The translations under genes were made by a program, and so were the position numbers. A DNA stretch of 64,000 nucleotides from RBG-16-64-13 sp963718375. GTDB lineage: Bacteria > Actinomycetota > Thermoleophilia > RBG-16-64-13. Shown here in pieces: positions 43,217 through 50,730 of this stretch (the stretch's first letter is position 1; every line of letters begins with the position of its first letter). Where the stretch lies: positions 1,240,001-1,304,000 of the forward strand of contig CAVQZD010000005.1 in NCBI GenBank assembly GCA_963718375.1, written 5' to 3'. The notes beneath the pieces were generated by a model. That model was not told the origin of the DNA, made no database searches, and saw nothing but the letters and a program-made list of their open reading frames with translations.

Positions 43217-44287
43217 TCACCCGCGGCCCCCCACGATCGAGAGATCCGCGCCACAGGCCACGCATCTCCCTTGTTCGACGCCCCGCATGACAGTGGCATG
43301 TCCGGTCCGCTCTACGACCTTCCGCCCGCAGTCGGGACACGTAGTATGGCGGCCGGCATGATCGGAGACGTTGCCAACATACACGAAACGCAGGCCGGCC
43401 GCTTTGCCCAAGCTGACTCCCTTCTCCAAGACAGAGATCGGTGTGCTCGGCAGATATGAGAGTTCGAAGTCAGGCAAGAAGCGAGTGACATGCCAGGGCG
43501 TCTGTGGACCGAGATGGTCATGCACCCAGGTGGCCATGGCTGTCAGGTCGGAGGGAGTGTCGTTCAGGCCCGGCACGACGTTGGAGACCACCTCCACGTG
43601 ACAGCCGTGCACCTTGGCGGCGCGCACCGCCGCGTCCTCTGCGGGAGCCGGGTCTTTGACCTTGCTCAGCCGGGCCCAGCCTTGCGGTGTCGGCGCCTTG
43701 AGGTCGAACTTGAAGGCCTGCACCACCGGGGCGATATAGTCCAGCGCCTCTTCTGTCAGATAAGCGGCTGTTATGAAGGCAGTGTAGAGGCCCGCTTCCA
43801 GAAATAGGCTGCATACGTCATGGACGTACTCGATCCACACGACAGGGTCATTGTATGTGAAGGCAACGCCGGCCAACTTGTGCTTGCGCGCCATGGCCAA
43901 CGCCTCCTCCGGCCGAAGGACCGGAAGACGGGTGGTCTCGCTGCGGGCGCTGGCGTGCGAGATCTGCCAATTCTGACACCCTGCGCAGAGCACGTTGCAG
44001 CCGAGGCTGCCCAGCGACAGGGCCCGAGTACCCGGATGGAAGTGGTAGAGGGGCTTCTTCTCGATCTCATCGCTGATGATCGTGGCCGGCCGTGCGTAGG
44101 TGAGACTCGTCATGCGTCCACCCCGCATGCCCCGGGCCTTGCACAGCCCTTCTTCGTTCGCGCCCACGACACAGTAGTGCGGGCACAGCGTGCACAGCCC
44201 TCGCCCGTCGCCCAACTCCTCCCAGAAGAGGGTGTCGCCGGACGGCGATGCCATGTTATCGCTGCTTGTCGACTGCAAAAGGTCCAT
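43217..44287 (-). CDS. amrS: AmrS-family radical SAM enzyme (AmmeMemoRadiSam system)
   Basis: 356 residues from the ATG at 44287. GTG 44296 would fall only 3 bases after a TATACT -10 box, and ATG 44254 is another option. The 4Fe-4S/SAM motif is CNVLCAGCQNW (CxxxCxxC). Two further Cys pairs, TLCPHYC near the start and CPDCG ... CVACG at the end, suggest auxiliary metal binding. AmrS homologues are usually beside AmrA (AMMECR1) and AmrB (Memo); neither is in this window. The substrate of the system is unknown. It is divergent from the amino-acid ABC cluster. Confidence 0.87.
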   Translation of the reverse strand: MDLLQSTSSDNMASPSGDTLFWEELGDGRGLCTLCPHYCVVGANEEGLCKARGMRGGRMTSLTYARPATIISDEIEKKPLYHFHPGTRALSLGSLGCNVLCAGCQNWQISHASARSETTRLPVLRPEEALAMARKHKLAGVAFTYNDPVVWIEYVHDVCSLFLEAGLYTAFITAAYLTEEALDYIAPVVQAFKFDLKAPTPQGWARLSKVKDPAPAEDAAVRAAKVHGCHVEVVSNVVPGLNDTPSDLTAMATWVHDHLGPQTPWHVTRFLPDFELSYLPSTPISVLEKGVSLGKAAGLRFVYVGNVSDHAGRHTTCPDCGRKVVERTGHATVMRGVEQGRCVACGADLSIVGGRG

Positions 44288-44299
44288 AATAGGCACTGA

Positions 44300-44305
44300 A
44301 GTATA
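44300..44305 (-). promoter_or_regulatory. -10 box for amrS
   Basis: On the minus strand TATACT precedes the ATG at 44287 by 12 bases. No Shine-Dalgarno lies between, so a leaderless or near-leaderless transcript is likely. A convincing -35 is not visible. Confidence 0.35.
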
Positions 44306-44373
44306 CCGTCGCGTTGGACACGACCGCGGCCGGCGTGCTATCTATCCCCGTGTAAACCAGGGAAGTAGGTAAG

Positions 44374-45414
44374 TTGAAGAAGCATCTCCTATCAGCCACG
44401 CTCCTTCTGGTGCTCATCGCCGCGTCGATACCGCTGGTGAGTGCCTGCTCAGCCACCACGACCAACCAGGTGAGTGCGACCGTCTGGTCCACCGGCACTG
44501 CCAACTACACGGACGCCGCCAAGGCCGCGGACGAGGCGGTGGCCGCGATCACCAAGTCCCCCGACATCTCGGTCCCCGCGACGCTGGAGCCGGGCAAGCT
44601 GACCATAGCTTCCGACCAAGCCTACCCCCCGCTTCAGTATCTGGCTAAGGTCATCACGCAGGTGGGGACTGAAGAGACCGAGACCACACTCGTGGTCGGA
44701 TTCGAGGTAGATCTGTACACCGCCGTCGCAAAGAAGCTCGGTCTGGAGCCGGTCAACGTACAGAGCAGCTTCGCCGATCTCACCTCCGTCCTTACCGACG
44801 GCGAAGTCGACATGGTCGCCTCGGCCGTTGCCACCACTCCCGAGCTGCTGAACCAGTTCGCGGCCAGCGAGACCTATCTGGACGCAGACTTGGCCATCTG
44901 TTCACGGTCAGGGGTCGAGTTGCCCGATGAGGCATCTCTGCAGGGCAAGGTGGTCGGCGTGCAGGCGGGGTCCGGTGCCGAGCTCGTGGTCGACAACATG
45001 CAGGGCATAGCCGAGAAGCGCCTTTACTCGCATGTCACGGGCGCCTTTGACGACCTCGCGGCCGGCTTGATCGACGCTGTTGTGACGGTAAAGCCGGTGG
45101 CGGAATGGATCCTAGCCACGGACGCCGACTACGCGACCGCCATCCAGATCAGCGGCATCATTGAGACCGGAGAGGGCTATGCCTTCTGGTGCAACAAGAA
45201 GGACCAAGCCCTGATGGACGCCATAGACGCCGCTATCGCGGAACTGCGGGAGACACCCGAATCAACAGGCGTGACGGCCACCACCGCGCCCAGCACGGCG
45301 GAAGGCACCGCGACTACGTCTGCGGGCGCGACCAGCACTACCGCGCCTGCTGCGGCTGCTCCCAAGAGCGTCTACGACCTGCTCTTGGAGAAGTGGAGCC
45401 TGACCGCCGAATGA
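44374..45414 (+). CDS. Amino-acid ABC transporter substrate-binding lipoprotein 1
   Basis: 346 residues from a TTG with GGAAGTAGG shortly upstream. A lipoprotein signal ends at PLVSAC (Cys ~25). The periplasmic-type binding fold follows, with TIASDQAYPPLQYL, VGFEVDLYTAVAKKLGL and VDMVASAVATTPELLNQFA, the pattern of polar amino-acid/glutamine-binding proteins. The C-terminus has a Thr/Ala-rich insert (~293-328) before a last helix, unusual for the family. It is separated by 166 bases from a second binding protein and the permease/ATPase genes, so one transporter may take substrate from both. Confidence 0.85.
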   Translation: MKKHLLSATLLLVLIAASIPLVSACSATTTNQVSATVWSTGTANYTDAAKAADEAVAAITKSPDISVPATLEPGKLTIASDQAYPPLQYLAKVITQVGTEETETTLVVGFEVDLYTAVAKKLGLEPVNVQSSFADLTSVLTDGEVDMVASAVATTPELLNQFAASETYLDADLAICSRSGVELPDEASLQGKVVGVQAGSGAELVVDNMQGIAEKRLYSHVTGAFDDLAAGLIDAVVTVKPVAEWILATDADYATAIQISGIIETGEGYAFWCNKKDQALMDAIDAAIAELRETPESTGVTATTAPSTAEGTATTSAGATSTTAPAAAAPKSVYDLLLEKWSLTAE

Positions 45415-45508
45415 CCCTCAGCGGCCCTTTGCCCTCTAATCTGTTGGAGCACGCCCGGAGCGCAGTTGCGGCGTCTGTGGTATCAATATTGACTAGGCGC
45501 CAGCGCGG

Positions 45509-45538
45509 TTGACAGGGGCCGTGCGTTCATCATGTGGT
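45509..45538 (+). promoter_or_regulatory. Possible promoter for the second binding-protein operon
   Basis: A perfect -35 TTGACA (45509-45514) lies 66 bases before the start at 45581. Only weak -10 candidates exist at suitable distance (TGTGGT at 18 bases). The spacing fits, but the -10 is poor. Confidence 0.25.
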
Positions 45539-45580
45539 GGATCCGACCGGGGCGCCGAACGCACAGCAAGGAGAGAGTAG

Positions 45581-46549
45581 ATGAAGAAGACTCAGAAGTG
45601 GGTCGCTCTCGGGGCGCTGTTGTTGTCCGTCCTGTTGGTCATTGCCTTCACCGTAGGTTGCGGTGACGAGGCCAACGACGACACGACTACTACCATCGAG
45701 GGCGAGTACGACATCGCTGGCATCATCGCCGGCATCGAAGTCGACCCGGAGATCGCGGCGCTGCTGCCCGAGGCCATCCAGACGAGCGGTGTGGTGAAAG
45801 TCGCATCCGACATACCCTGGCCGCCGTGGGAGATGTTCGTCACCGAGGGTGGCGAAGAGATCACCGGGTTCGACTACGACGTCGCACAGGCGCTTGGGAG
45901 CGTCCTGGGTGTCAAGTTCGAGTTCGTCCAGACCGCCTTCGACGACACTATACCGTCACTCCAAGCCGGCAAGAACGACATCATCATGTCGGCCATGTAT
46001 GACCAGCTGGCGAGGCGCGAAGTCGTCGACTTCGTGGACTACGCGTGGGACGGCACGTCGCTATTGATCCCCAAGGGCAATCCTGAGGGCATAACCGGTC
46101 TCGAATCCCTCTCGGGCAAGAATGTGGGCTGCGAGCGCGGGACCACTCAGGCCGTTCTTCTGGAGAACACGAACGAGACACTCGGGGCCGACGGCAAGGC
46201 CGAGATGACCATCAACCAGTACGACGACGGACCCGCGGCAATCCTGGCCCTGCAGAGCGGCAAGATCGTCGCCTACCTCACCGATAACTCGGTGGCGGTG
46301 TACACAGCCCAGACCACCCAGGGTGGCGAGTTGTTCGAGGTCATCACCGACCCCACCAATCCCCACGGCTACAACCCGCAGATCGACGGCATCGGCGTGC
46401 TGAAGGGCAACGACCAGTTGCGCGACGCCATCCAGCAGGCTCTGCAGGTCTTGATCGACAACGGTTCATACGGTCTGATCATTGACCACTACGGTCTCAT
46501 CCCCGTCGACTCCGCTGAGATCAACCAGGGTACCGACCCAGGTGAGTGA
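45581..46549 (+). CDS. Amino-acid ABC transporter substrate-binding lipoprotein 2
   Basis: 322 residues; the ATG has AAGGAGAGAG just upstream. The lipobox is FTVGC (Cys ~27), followed by a short Thr/Glu linker. The binding fold shows VKVASDIPWPPWEMFV, ITGFDYDVAQALGSVLGV and NDIIMSAMYDQLARREVVDF, the glutamine/histidine-binding class. The stop overlaps the permease start by 4 bases, so this binding protein, rather than the one at 44374, is the cognate partner of the permease. Confidence 0.88.
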   Translation: MKKTQKWVALGALLLSVLLVIAFTVGCGDEANDDTTTTIEGEYDIAGIIAGIEVDPEIAALLPEAIQTSGVVKVASDIPWPPWEMFVTEGGEEITGFDYDVAQALGSVLGVKFEFVQTAFDDTIPSLQAGKNDIIMSAMYDQLARREVVDFVDYAWDGTSLLIPKGNPEGITGLESLSGKNVGCERGTTQAVLLENTNETLGADGKAEMTINQYDDGPAAILALQSGKIVAYLTDNSVAVYTAQTTQGGELFEVITDPTNPHGYNPQIDGIGVLKGNDQLRDAIQQALQVLIDNGSYGLIIDHYGLIPVDSAEINQGTDPGE

Positions 46550-47637
46550 GGACGGGCCTAGGTCCCGTGCGACTGTTTAAGAGAGCACAACGCACTCGCG
46601 AGGACTCCTTGGGCGCTGGACCCCCGGCCGACAGCCGGGGCCCAGCGCCCTCTGCTAGCTCACCGCTAGGCACAAACCCGCCACTGCCAGGCACTGTCGC
46701 TCCTCAGACTCACCACCACCACCACGAGCGGCCCGACACTATCAAGGCCATCCCCATCCGTCACTGGGGGCGCTGGCTGTCCTCGGCGGTCATTCTTCTC
46801 GTCGTGGCGCTCCTCACTATCTCCCTGGCCCAGAACGAGAACCTACGCTGGGACATAGTGGGCAAGTACCTGTTCTCAGACTTCATCCTTCGCGGGGCGG
46901 TGATGACACTGGAGCTGACCTTCCTCGCCATGCTTGTCGGTGTGGTCGGTGGCACGGTCCTGGCCGTCATGCGTCAATCCAAGAACTACGTGCTGCGCAC
47001 GGTCTCGTGGTTCTACATCTGGTTCTTCAGGGGTACTCCGGTCTACGTTCAGATAATCCTTTGGGGCAATTTTGCGCTCCTCTACAGGACGTTCTCTCTA
47101 GGGATCCCGTTCACGGACCACGCCTTCTGGGCTCTCGACACCAACGCAGTGATCACCACCTCTGTTGCAGCAGTACTCGCCCTAGGATTGAACGAGGCAG
47201 CGTACGCGGCCGAGCTGGTCAGGGCCGGCATCATCTCCGTGGACAAAGGCCAGACCGAGGCGGCGGCCTCGCTGGGCATGTCGTCCGGTATGACCATGCG
47301 CCGCATCGTCCTGCCGCAAGCTATGCGCGTCATCGTGCCACCGATGGGCAATGAGACCATCTCTATGCTCAAGACCACTTCGCTGGTAGCAGTGATATCG
47401 GCACACGAGTTGATGACGAACGCGCAGAACGCCTACTCTCAGAACTTCTACGTCATTCCGCTGCTTCTGGTGGTGAGCATCTGGTACATCTTCTTCACCA
47501 CCGTACTTACTATCGGCCAGCACTACCTGGAGGCTCACTTCAGCAAAGGCCTTGGAGACAACGAGGCCGAGGCGGCGGAGAAACGGGCCATGAAGCGCGT
47601 GGAACGCAAATCGGGAGTGGACCCCGGTGTCTTCTGA
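46546..47637 (+). CDS. Polar amino-acid ABC transporter permease
   Basis: 363 residues from a GTG in a 4-base overlap. A ~75-residue cytoplasmic N-terminus, Pro/Ser-rich and with a run of five His, precedes the first membrane segment at ~78. Membrane segments follow to ~335. The family motif EAAYAAELVRAGIISVDKGQ (the EAA loop that contacts the ATPase) is complete, followed by EAAASLGM and PQAMRVIVPPMGNE. It resembles GlnP/HisM-type permeases, which usually have only a very short N-terminus; the long extension is unusual. Confidence 0.88.
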   Translation: MRTGLGPVRLFKRAQRTREDSLGAGPPADSRGPAPSASSPLGTNPPLPGTVAPQTHHHHHERPDTIKAIPIRHWGRWLSSAVILLVVALLTISLAQNENLRWDIVGKYLFSDFILRGAVMTLELTFLAMLVGVVGGTVLAVMRQSKNYVLRTVSWFYIWFFRGTPVYVQIILWGNFALLYRTFSLGIPFTDHAFWALDTNAVITTSVAAVLALGLNEAAYAAELVRAGIISVDKGQTEAAASLGMSSGMTMRRIVLPQAMRVIVPPMGNETISMLKTTSLVAVISAHELMTNAQNAYSQNFYVIPLLLVVSIWYIFFTTVLTIGQHYLEAHFSKGLGDNEAEAAEKRAMKRVERKSGVDPGVF

Positions 47638-48406
47638 CTTGCTCACCCCCATGGTGAAAGCCGAGAAGGTATGGAAGTCTTTCGGCCGGCTCCAGGTCTT
47701 AAGAGGCGTCAGTATGGAGGTCTATCCGCAGCAGACCTTCGTCCTCTTGGGCCCCTCGGGCGGGGGCAAGTCGACCTTCCTGCGATGCATAAATCATCTC
47801 GAGCGCATCGAAGCCGGCAGGTTGTGGGTGGACGGTGAACTCATGGGCTACCACGAGCGCGGCGACGCTCTTCACGAGATGAAGCCTAAGGAGGTCGCGC
47901 GCCAGCGGGCCAAGATCGGCATGGTGTTCCAGCGCTTCAACCTTTTCCCGCACATGACGGCCATCGAAAACGTGATGGAGGCTCCGCTCAGGGTGAGCAA
48001 GACGCCGCGCGACCAGGCTGAGGCCGAAGCAGAAGCGCTGCTGATTCGCGTGGGCCTCGAGGACAAGCTCGACGTCTACCCCGGGCAGCTCTCTGGTGGG
48101 CAGCAGCAGCGCGTGGCGATCGCCCGCGCCCTGGCGATGAAGCCGAAGTTGATGTTGTTCGATGAACCTACCTCGGCGCTCGACCCAGAGTTGGTCGGCG
48201 AAGTGCTGGAGGTCATGAGACAACTGGCACGTGAGGGCATGACCATGGTGGTCGTCACCCATGAGATGGGCTTCGCCAGAGAGGTGGCGGACACGGTGGC
48301 GCTCATCGACGAGGGAGTGATCGTCGAGCAGGGTCCCCCCGAGCAATGCCTGCTCAACCCGCGCGAAGAGCGCACCAAGCTCTTCCTTTCGAAGGTGCTC
48401 GGCTAG
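47627..48406 (+). CDS. Polar amino-acid ABC transporter ATPase (GlnQ-like)
   Basis: 259 residues. Walker A is LLGPSGGGKSTFLR, Q-loop VFQRFNLFPHMT, signature LSGGQQQRVAIARAL, Walker B MLFDEPTSALDPELV, H-loop VVVTHEMGF. The start overlaps the permease stop by 11 bases and the stop overlaps the DedA stop by 4 bases on the opposite strand. The gene set binding-protein, permease, ATPase is complete. The substrate is a polar amino acid by family; which one cannot be read from sequence. Confidence 0.9.
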   Translation: MSSDLLTPMVKAEKVWKSFGRLQVLRGVSMEVYPQQTFVLLGPSGGGKSTFLRCINHLERIEAGRLWVDGELMGYHERGDALHEMKPKEVARQRAKIGMVFQRFNLFPHMTAIENVMEAPLRVSKTPRDQAEAEAEALLIRVGLEDKLDVYPGQLSGGQQQRVAIARALAMKPKLMLFDEPTSALDPELVGEVLEVMRQLAREGMTMVVVTHEMGFAREVADTVALIDEGVIVEQGPPEQCLLNPREERTKLFLSKVLG

Positions 48407-49059
48407 ACCTCTTCGGTACCCTCGCGCCGCTTACGCCGATGCCGGCGCCACAGCGCCCAACCGATCAAGGCCGCCACGGCCACACCCAGCACTATGTAGA
48501 AGATGTGGTTGAAGCGGGCGAACCAAGCCTGCATGTTCGCCCAGGCCTCTTCACCTCCGAAGGCCTTGCCCGCTGCATAGCCGATACCCGCCAAGGCGGC
48601 GTTCCAGGGGATCGCGCCCAGCGTGGAGTAGAGGAAGAACTTGCCCACGTTCATCCTGGCGATGCCGGCCGGCAGAGAGATGAACGTGCGCACCACAGGC
48701 ATCATGCGCGTGAAGAACACGGTGAGCTCGCCCCGCCGCTCGAACCAATCCTCGGCCATATCGAGATGGTGCTCGTTGACGCGTATGTAGCGCCCGTACT
48801 TGAGAAAAAGGGGCCTGCCCCCAAACCTGCCCACAGCGTAGGCGATACCCGAGCCCACCACGTTGGCGGCGGTCGCCACCACGATCACCGCCCACAGGGG
48901 CGGCGTACCTTCTGTGGCAGAGAGCAGGCCGGCGAAGGGGACGACGATCTCGCTGGGTATAGGGATGCACGCACTCTCGGCCGCCATCGTCAGAAAGACG
49001 ATCAGCAGCCCATAGTCGCGTAAGAGCGGGAGCAGCCAGCCTTCGAAGAACTCAGTCAT
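48403..49059 (-). CDS. DedA-family membrane protein
   Basis: 218 residues with several membrane segments. The N-terminus FLTMAAESACIPIPSEIVVP and the loop ATAANVVGSGIAYAVGRFGG are the DedA (VTT) pattern, with TRMMPVVRTFISLPAGIARM as the second conserved block (the family Arg/Pro motif). DedA proteins help to move or flip undecaprenyl-phosphate or phospholipids. The C-terminus is strongly basic. It converges with the ABC ATPase with a 4-base overlap. Confidence 0.88.
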   Translation of the reverse strand: MTEFFEGWLLPLLRDYGLLIVFLTMAAESACIPIPSEIVVPFAGLLSATEGTPPLWAVIVVATAANVVGSGIAYAVGRFGGRPLFLKYGRYIRVNEHHLDMAEDWFERRGELTVFFTRMMPVVRTFISLPAGIARMNVGKFFLYSTLGAIPWNAALAGIGYAAGKAFGGEEAWANMQAWFARFNHIFYIVLGVAVAALIGWALWRRHRRKRREGTEEV

Positions 49060-49065
49060 GGCCGG

Positions 49066-49413
49066 CTATTCTACCGTGATTTTGGACGAAGTTCTTTCCA
49101 GTTGACCACGCGCATACTCGAAGCACTCCCTCACCCGGTCTTCGAGGTCATCGAAGGTGGGCTGCGGTTTCGCTCCCCTAAGCCGGTGGCGCAGATCCTG
49201 CTCGATATGACCTACCAGGTGTGTGGTCTCGTCATCAAGACGTCGCATGAACTCCTCGGGGCCCAGACTCGAGTGAAGAGCGCGCAAGTAGTCGAGGCAG
49301 GCCGAGAAGGCTTCAGTCGGATCCGCTATGGCCGGTGTGCGGAGGTCCAGGTAGTACGTGACGAAGACACGCTTGAACACGAGTCGAAGCGACTCCAGGG
49401 AGGTGACGATCAT
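49066..49413 (-). CDS. Hypothetical small helical protein
   Basis: 115 residues from the ATG at 49413; a start at 49527 would reach well into the upstream gene. It is predicted mostly helical and has no membrane segment or recognised motif. It starts 10 bases after the stop of the upstream hypothetical gene and ends just 6 bases before the DedA start, so the three may be co-transcribed. Confidence 0.5.
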   Translation of the reverse strand: MIVTSLESLRLVFKRVFVTYYLDLRTPAIADPTEAFSACLDYLRALHSSLGPEEFMRRLDDETTHLVGHIEQDLRHRLRGAKPQPTFDDLEDRVRECFEYARGQLERTSSKITVE

Positions 49414-49423
49414 TGGAGACCGC

Positions 49424-49897
49424 TCAGCGGGTGTAGGCGACCTCGCGCCACGAGGGGTGCGGGGGCGGTCCGATGCGCCGCGTCCGATGACCGGCGGGGA
49501 AATAGGCGAACTCACCCGTGTCTTCATCGAAGGCCACTTCCAGTTGGCCTTCGATGAGTCTCAGATCTAGCCAGGCGCTGCGAAACACCAGTTCCCGCAG
49601 CCAGTACACGAGGTTCTCGCCCTTGAGGGAGAGTACCTCTTCTCCACGCTTGAGCAGGTATTCACCCAGGGGACTCACGGGGAACTCGATCGTGCCCCCG
49701 GCGACCAGTTGCACAAGGTCGGCACACTCATCCTGGCGAAGGGCAGTGGGCTCTATCAGGCCGAGCTCAAGAGCGGCCATCTCCACCCGCTGGGCGAAAT
49801 CCACGCTGTTGAACCCATACTTGAAGCTGCGGAACTCAAGTATGTAGTCTTCACCCGACGCGTAGTTGGGGTGAGCATGTCGGTTCTCGGGCGCCAT
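49424..49897 (-). CDS. Hypothetical protein
   Basis: 157 residues from ATG 49897, which has AGGGG 6 bases upstream; the ATG two codons earlier is possible. It contains an aromatic-rich start (YILEFRSFKYGFNSVDFAQR) and an internal region rich in Leu and charged residues; no family is recognised and no membrane segment is seen. It diverges from the lipoprotein gene at 50018 and leads into the 115-residue gene. Confidence 0.6.
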   Translation of the reverse strand: MAPENRHAHPNYASGEDYILEFRSFKYGFNSVDFAQRVEMAALELGLIEPTALRQDECADLVQLVAGGTIEFPVSPLGEYLLKRGEEVLSLKGENLVYWLRELVFRSAWLDLRLIEGQLEVAFDEDTGEFAYFPAGHRTRRIGPPPHPSWREVAYTR

Positions 49898-49982
49898 TCG
49901 CATCCCCTGTGGTACTTGCCGACGCTTACTGGCATGCATTGTACCAGTCGTCGTCGAGGCCGTCGTATTTGGCGGTCGCTCC

Positions 49983-50011
49983 TTGTGAACGGCATCGCCA
50001 CCCTTCATAAT
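49983..50011 (+). promoter_or_regulatory. Promoter of the LppX-like lipoprotein gene (leaderless)
   Basis: TTGTGA (49983-49988), 17 bases, then CATAAT (50006-50011). The ATG begins 6 bases after the -10, so transcription should start at or next to the start codon. There is no Shine-Dalgarno, and this supports the start at 50018 over the longer in-frame TTG at 49709. Confidence 0.5.
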
Positions 50012-50017
50012 GGCGAC

Positions 50018-50728
50018 ATGAGAGTGGTCCTTAAGAGACTCACGGCCTTGGCCGCGGCGGTCACATTGCTGGCGTTTTTCGGAGCCTCGTGCGGGCAAGA
50101 GGTTGTGAACATCGACGCCCAGGCCCTACTCACCGAAACCTCAGCAAACATGAAGCAGCTCGCCGGCTTTCACTTGGTCTACGAGTTGCATCAACCTGAA
50201 TCGGCGAAGAAGGCCGAGGGCGTGCAATACGTAGAGGCGGACTTCAACGCCCAGGGCGAGCTGCAGGCGACGGTCCAGTACTTGGCCAGTGGCTCACTGA
50301 TCAACATCGAGGTCATCGCCCTCCCCGACATGCACTATGTGAAGTACCCGCTCTCGAACGACTGGGTGCCGCTGGATCCCGCGGAGAGCCCGCTCACCAA
50401 GCTCAACCTCGCTGAGGGGCCGGTCAAGATCCTGGACAACGTGACTTCGCCCACGTTCGTAGGCACGGAGAATCGGGAGGGTCACAAGACCTATCACCTG
50501 ACCGGGCAGGTGACCAAGTCTGACATCGAAAGCATCGTGGGTACGGTCACCACGGCGGACGTGTTCACCGCGGATCTCTGGATAGGAGTAGAGGATAGTC
50601 TGCTCTACGAGGTAGATGTCGCCGGGCCCATGACCGACGAAGAGCCTCCCGGCACCTGGCGCAGCATCATACTCTCCGATATGGGTGTGCAGACAGACAT
50701 CACGGCACCGGCCACGGCACCGCAATAA
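50018..50728 (+). CDS. LppX/LprG-family lipoprotein
   Basis: 236 residues. The lipoprotein signal ends at FFGASC (Cys ~24). The remainder resembles the LppX_LprAFG fold: SANMKQLAGFHLVYELHQ, DFNAQGELQATVQYL, and TYHLTGQVTKSDIESIVG. In mycobacteria these carry lipids such as DIM or triacylglycerides across the cell wall. The next gene is an MFS exporter that starts 2 bases after this stop. In mycobacteria LprG is paired with the MFS transporter Rv1410c (P55), so the same pairing is present here. Confidence 0.85.
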   Translation: MRVVLKRLTALAAAVTLLAFFGASCGQEVVNIDAQALLTETSANMKQLAGFHLVYELHQPESAKKAEGVQYVEADFNAQGELQATVQYLASGSLINIEVIALPDMHYVKYPLSNDWVPLDPAESPLTKLNLAEGPVKILDNVTSPTFVGTENREGHKTYHLTGQVTKSDIESIVGTVTTADVFTADLWIGVEDSLLYEVDVAGPMTDEEPPGTWRSIILSDMGVQTDITAPATAPQ

Positions 50729-50730
50729 CC

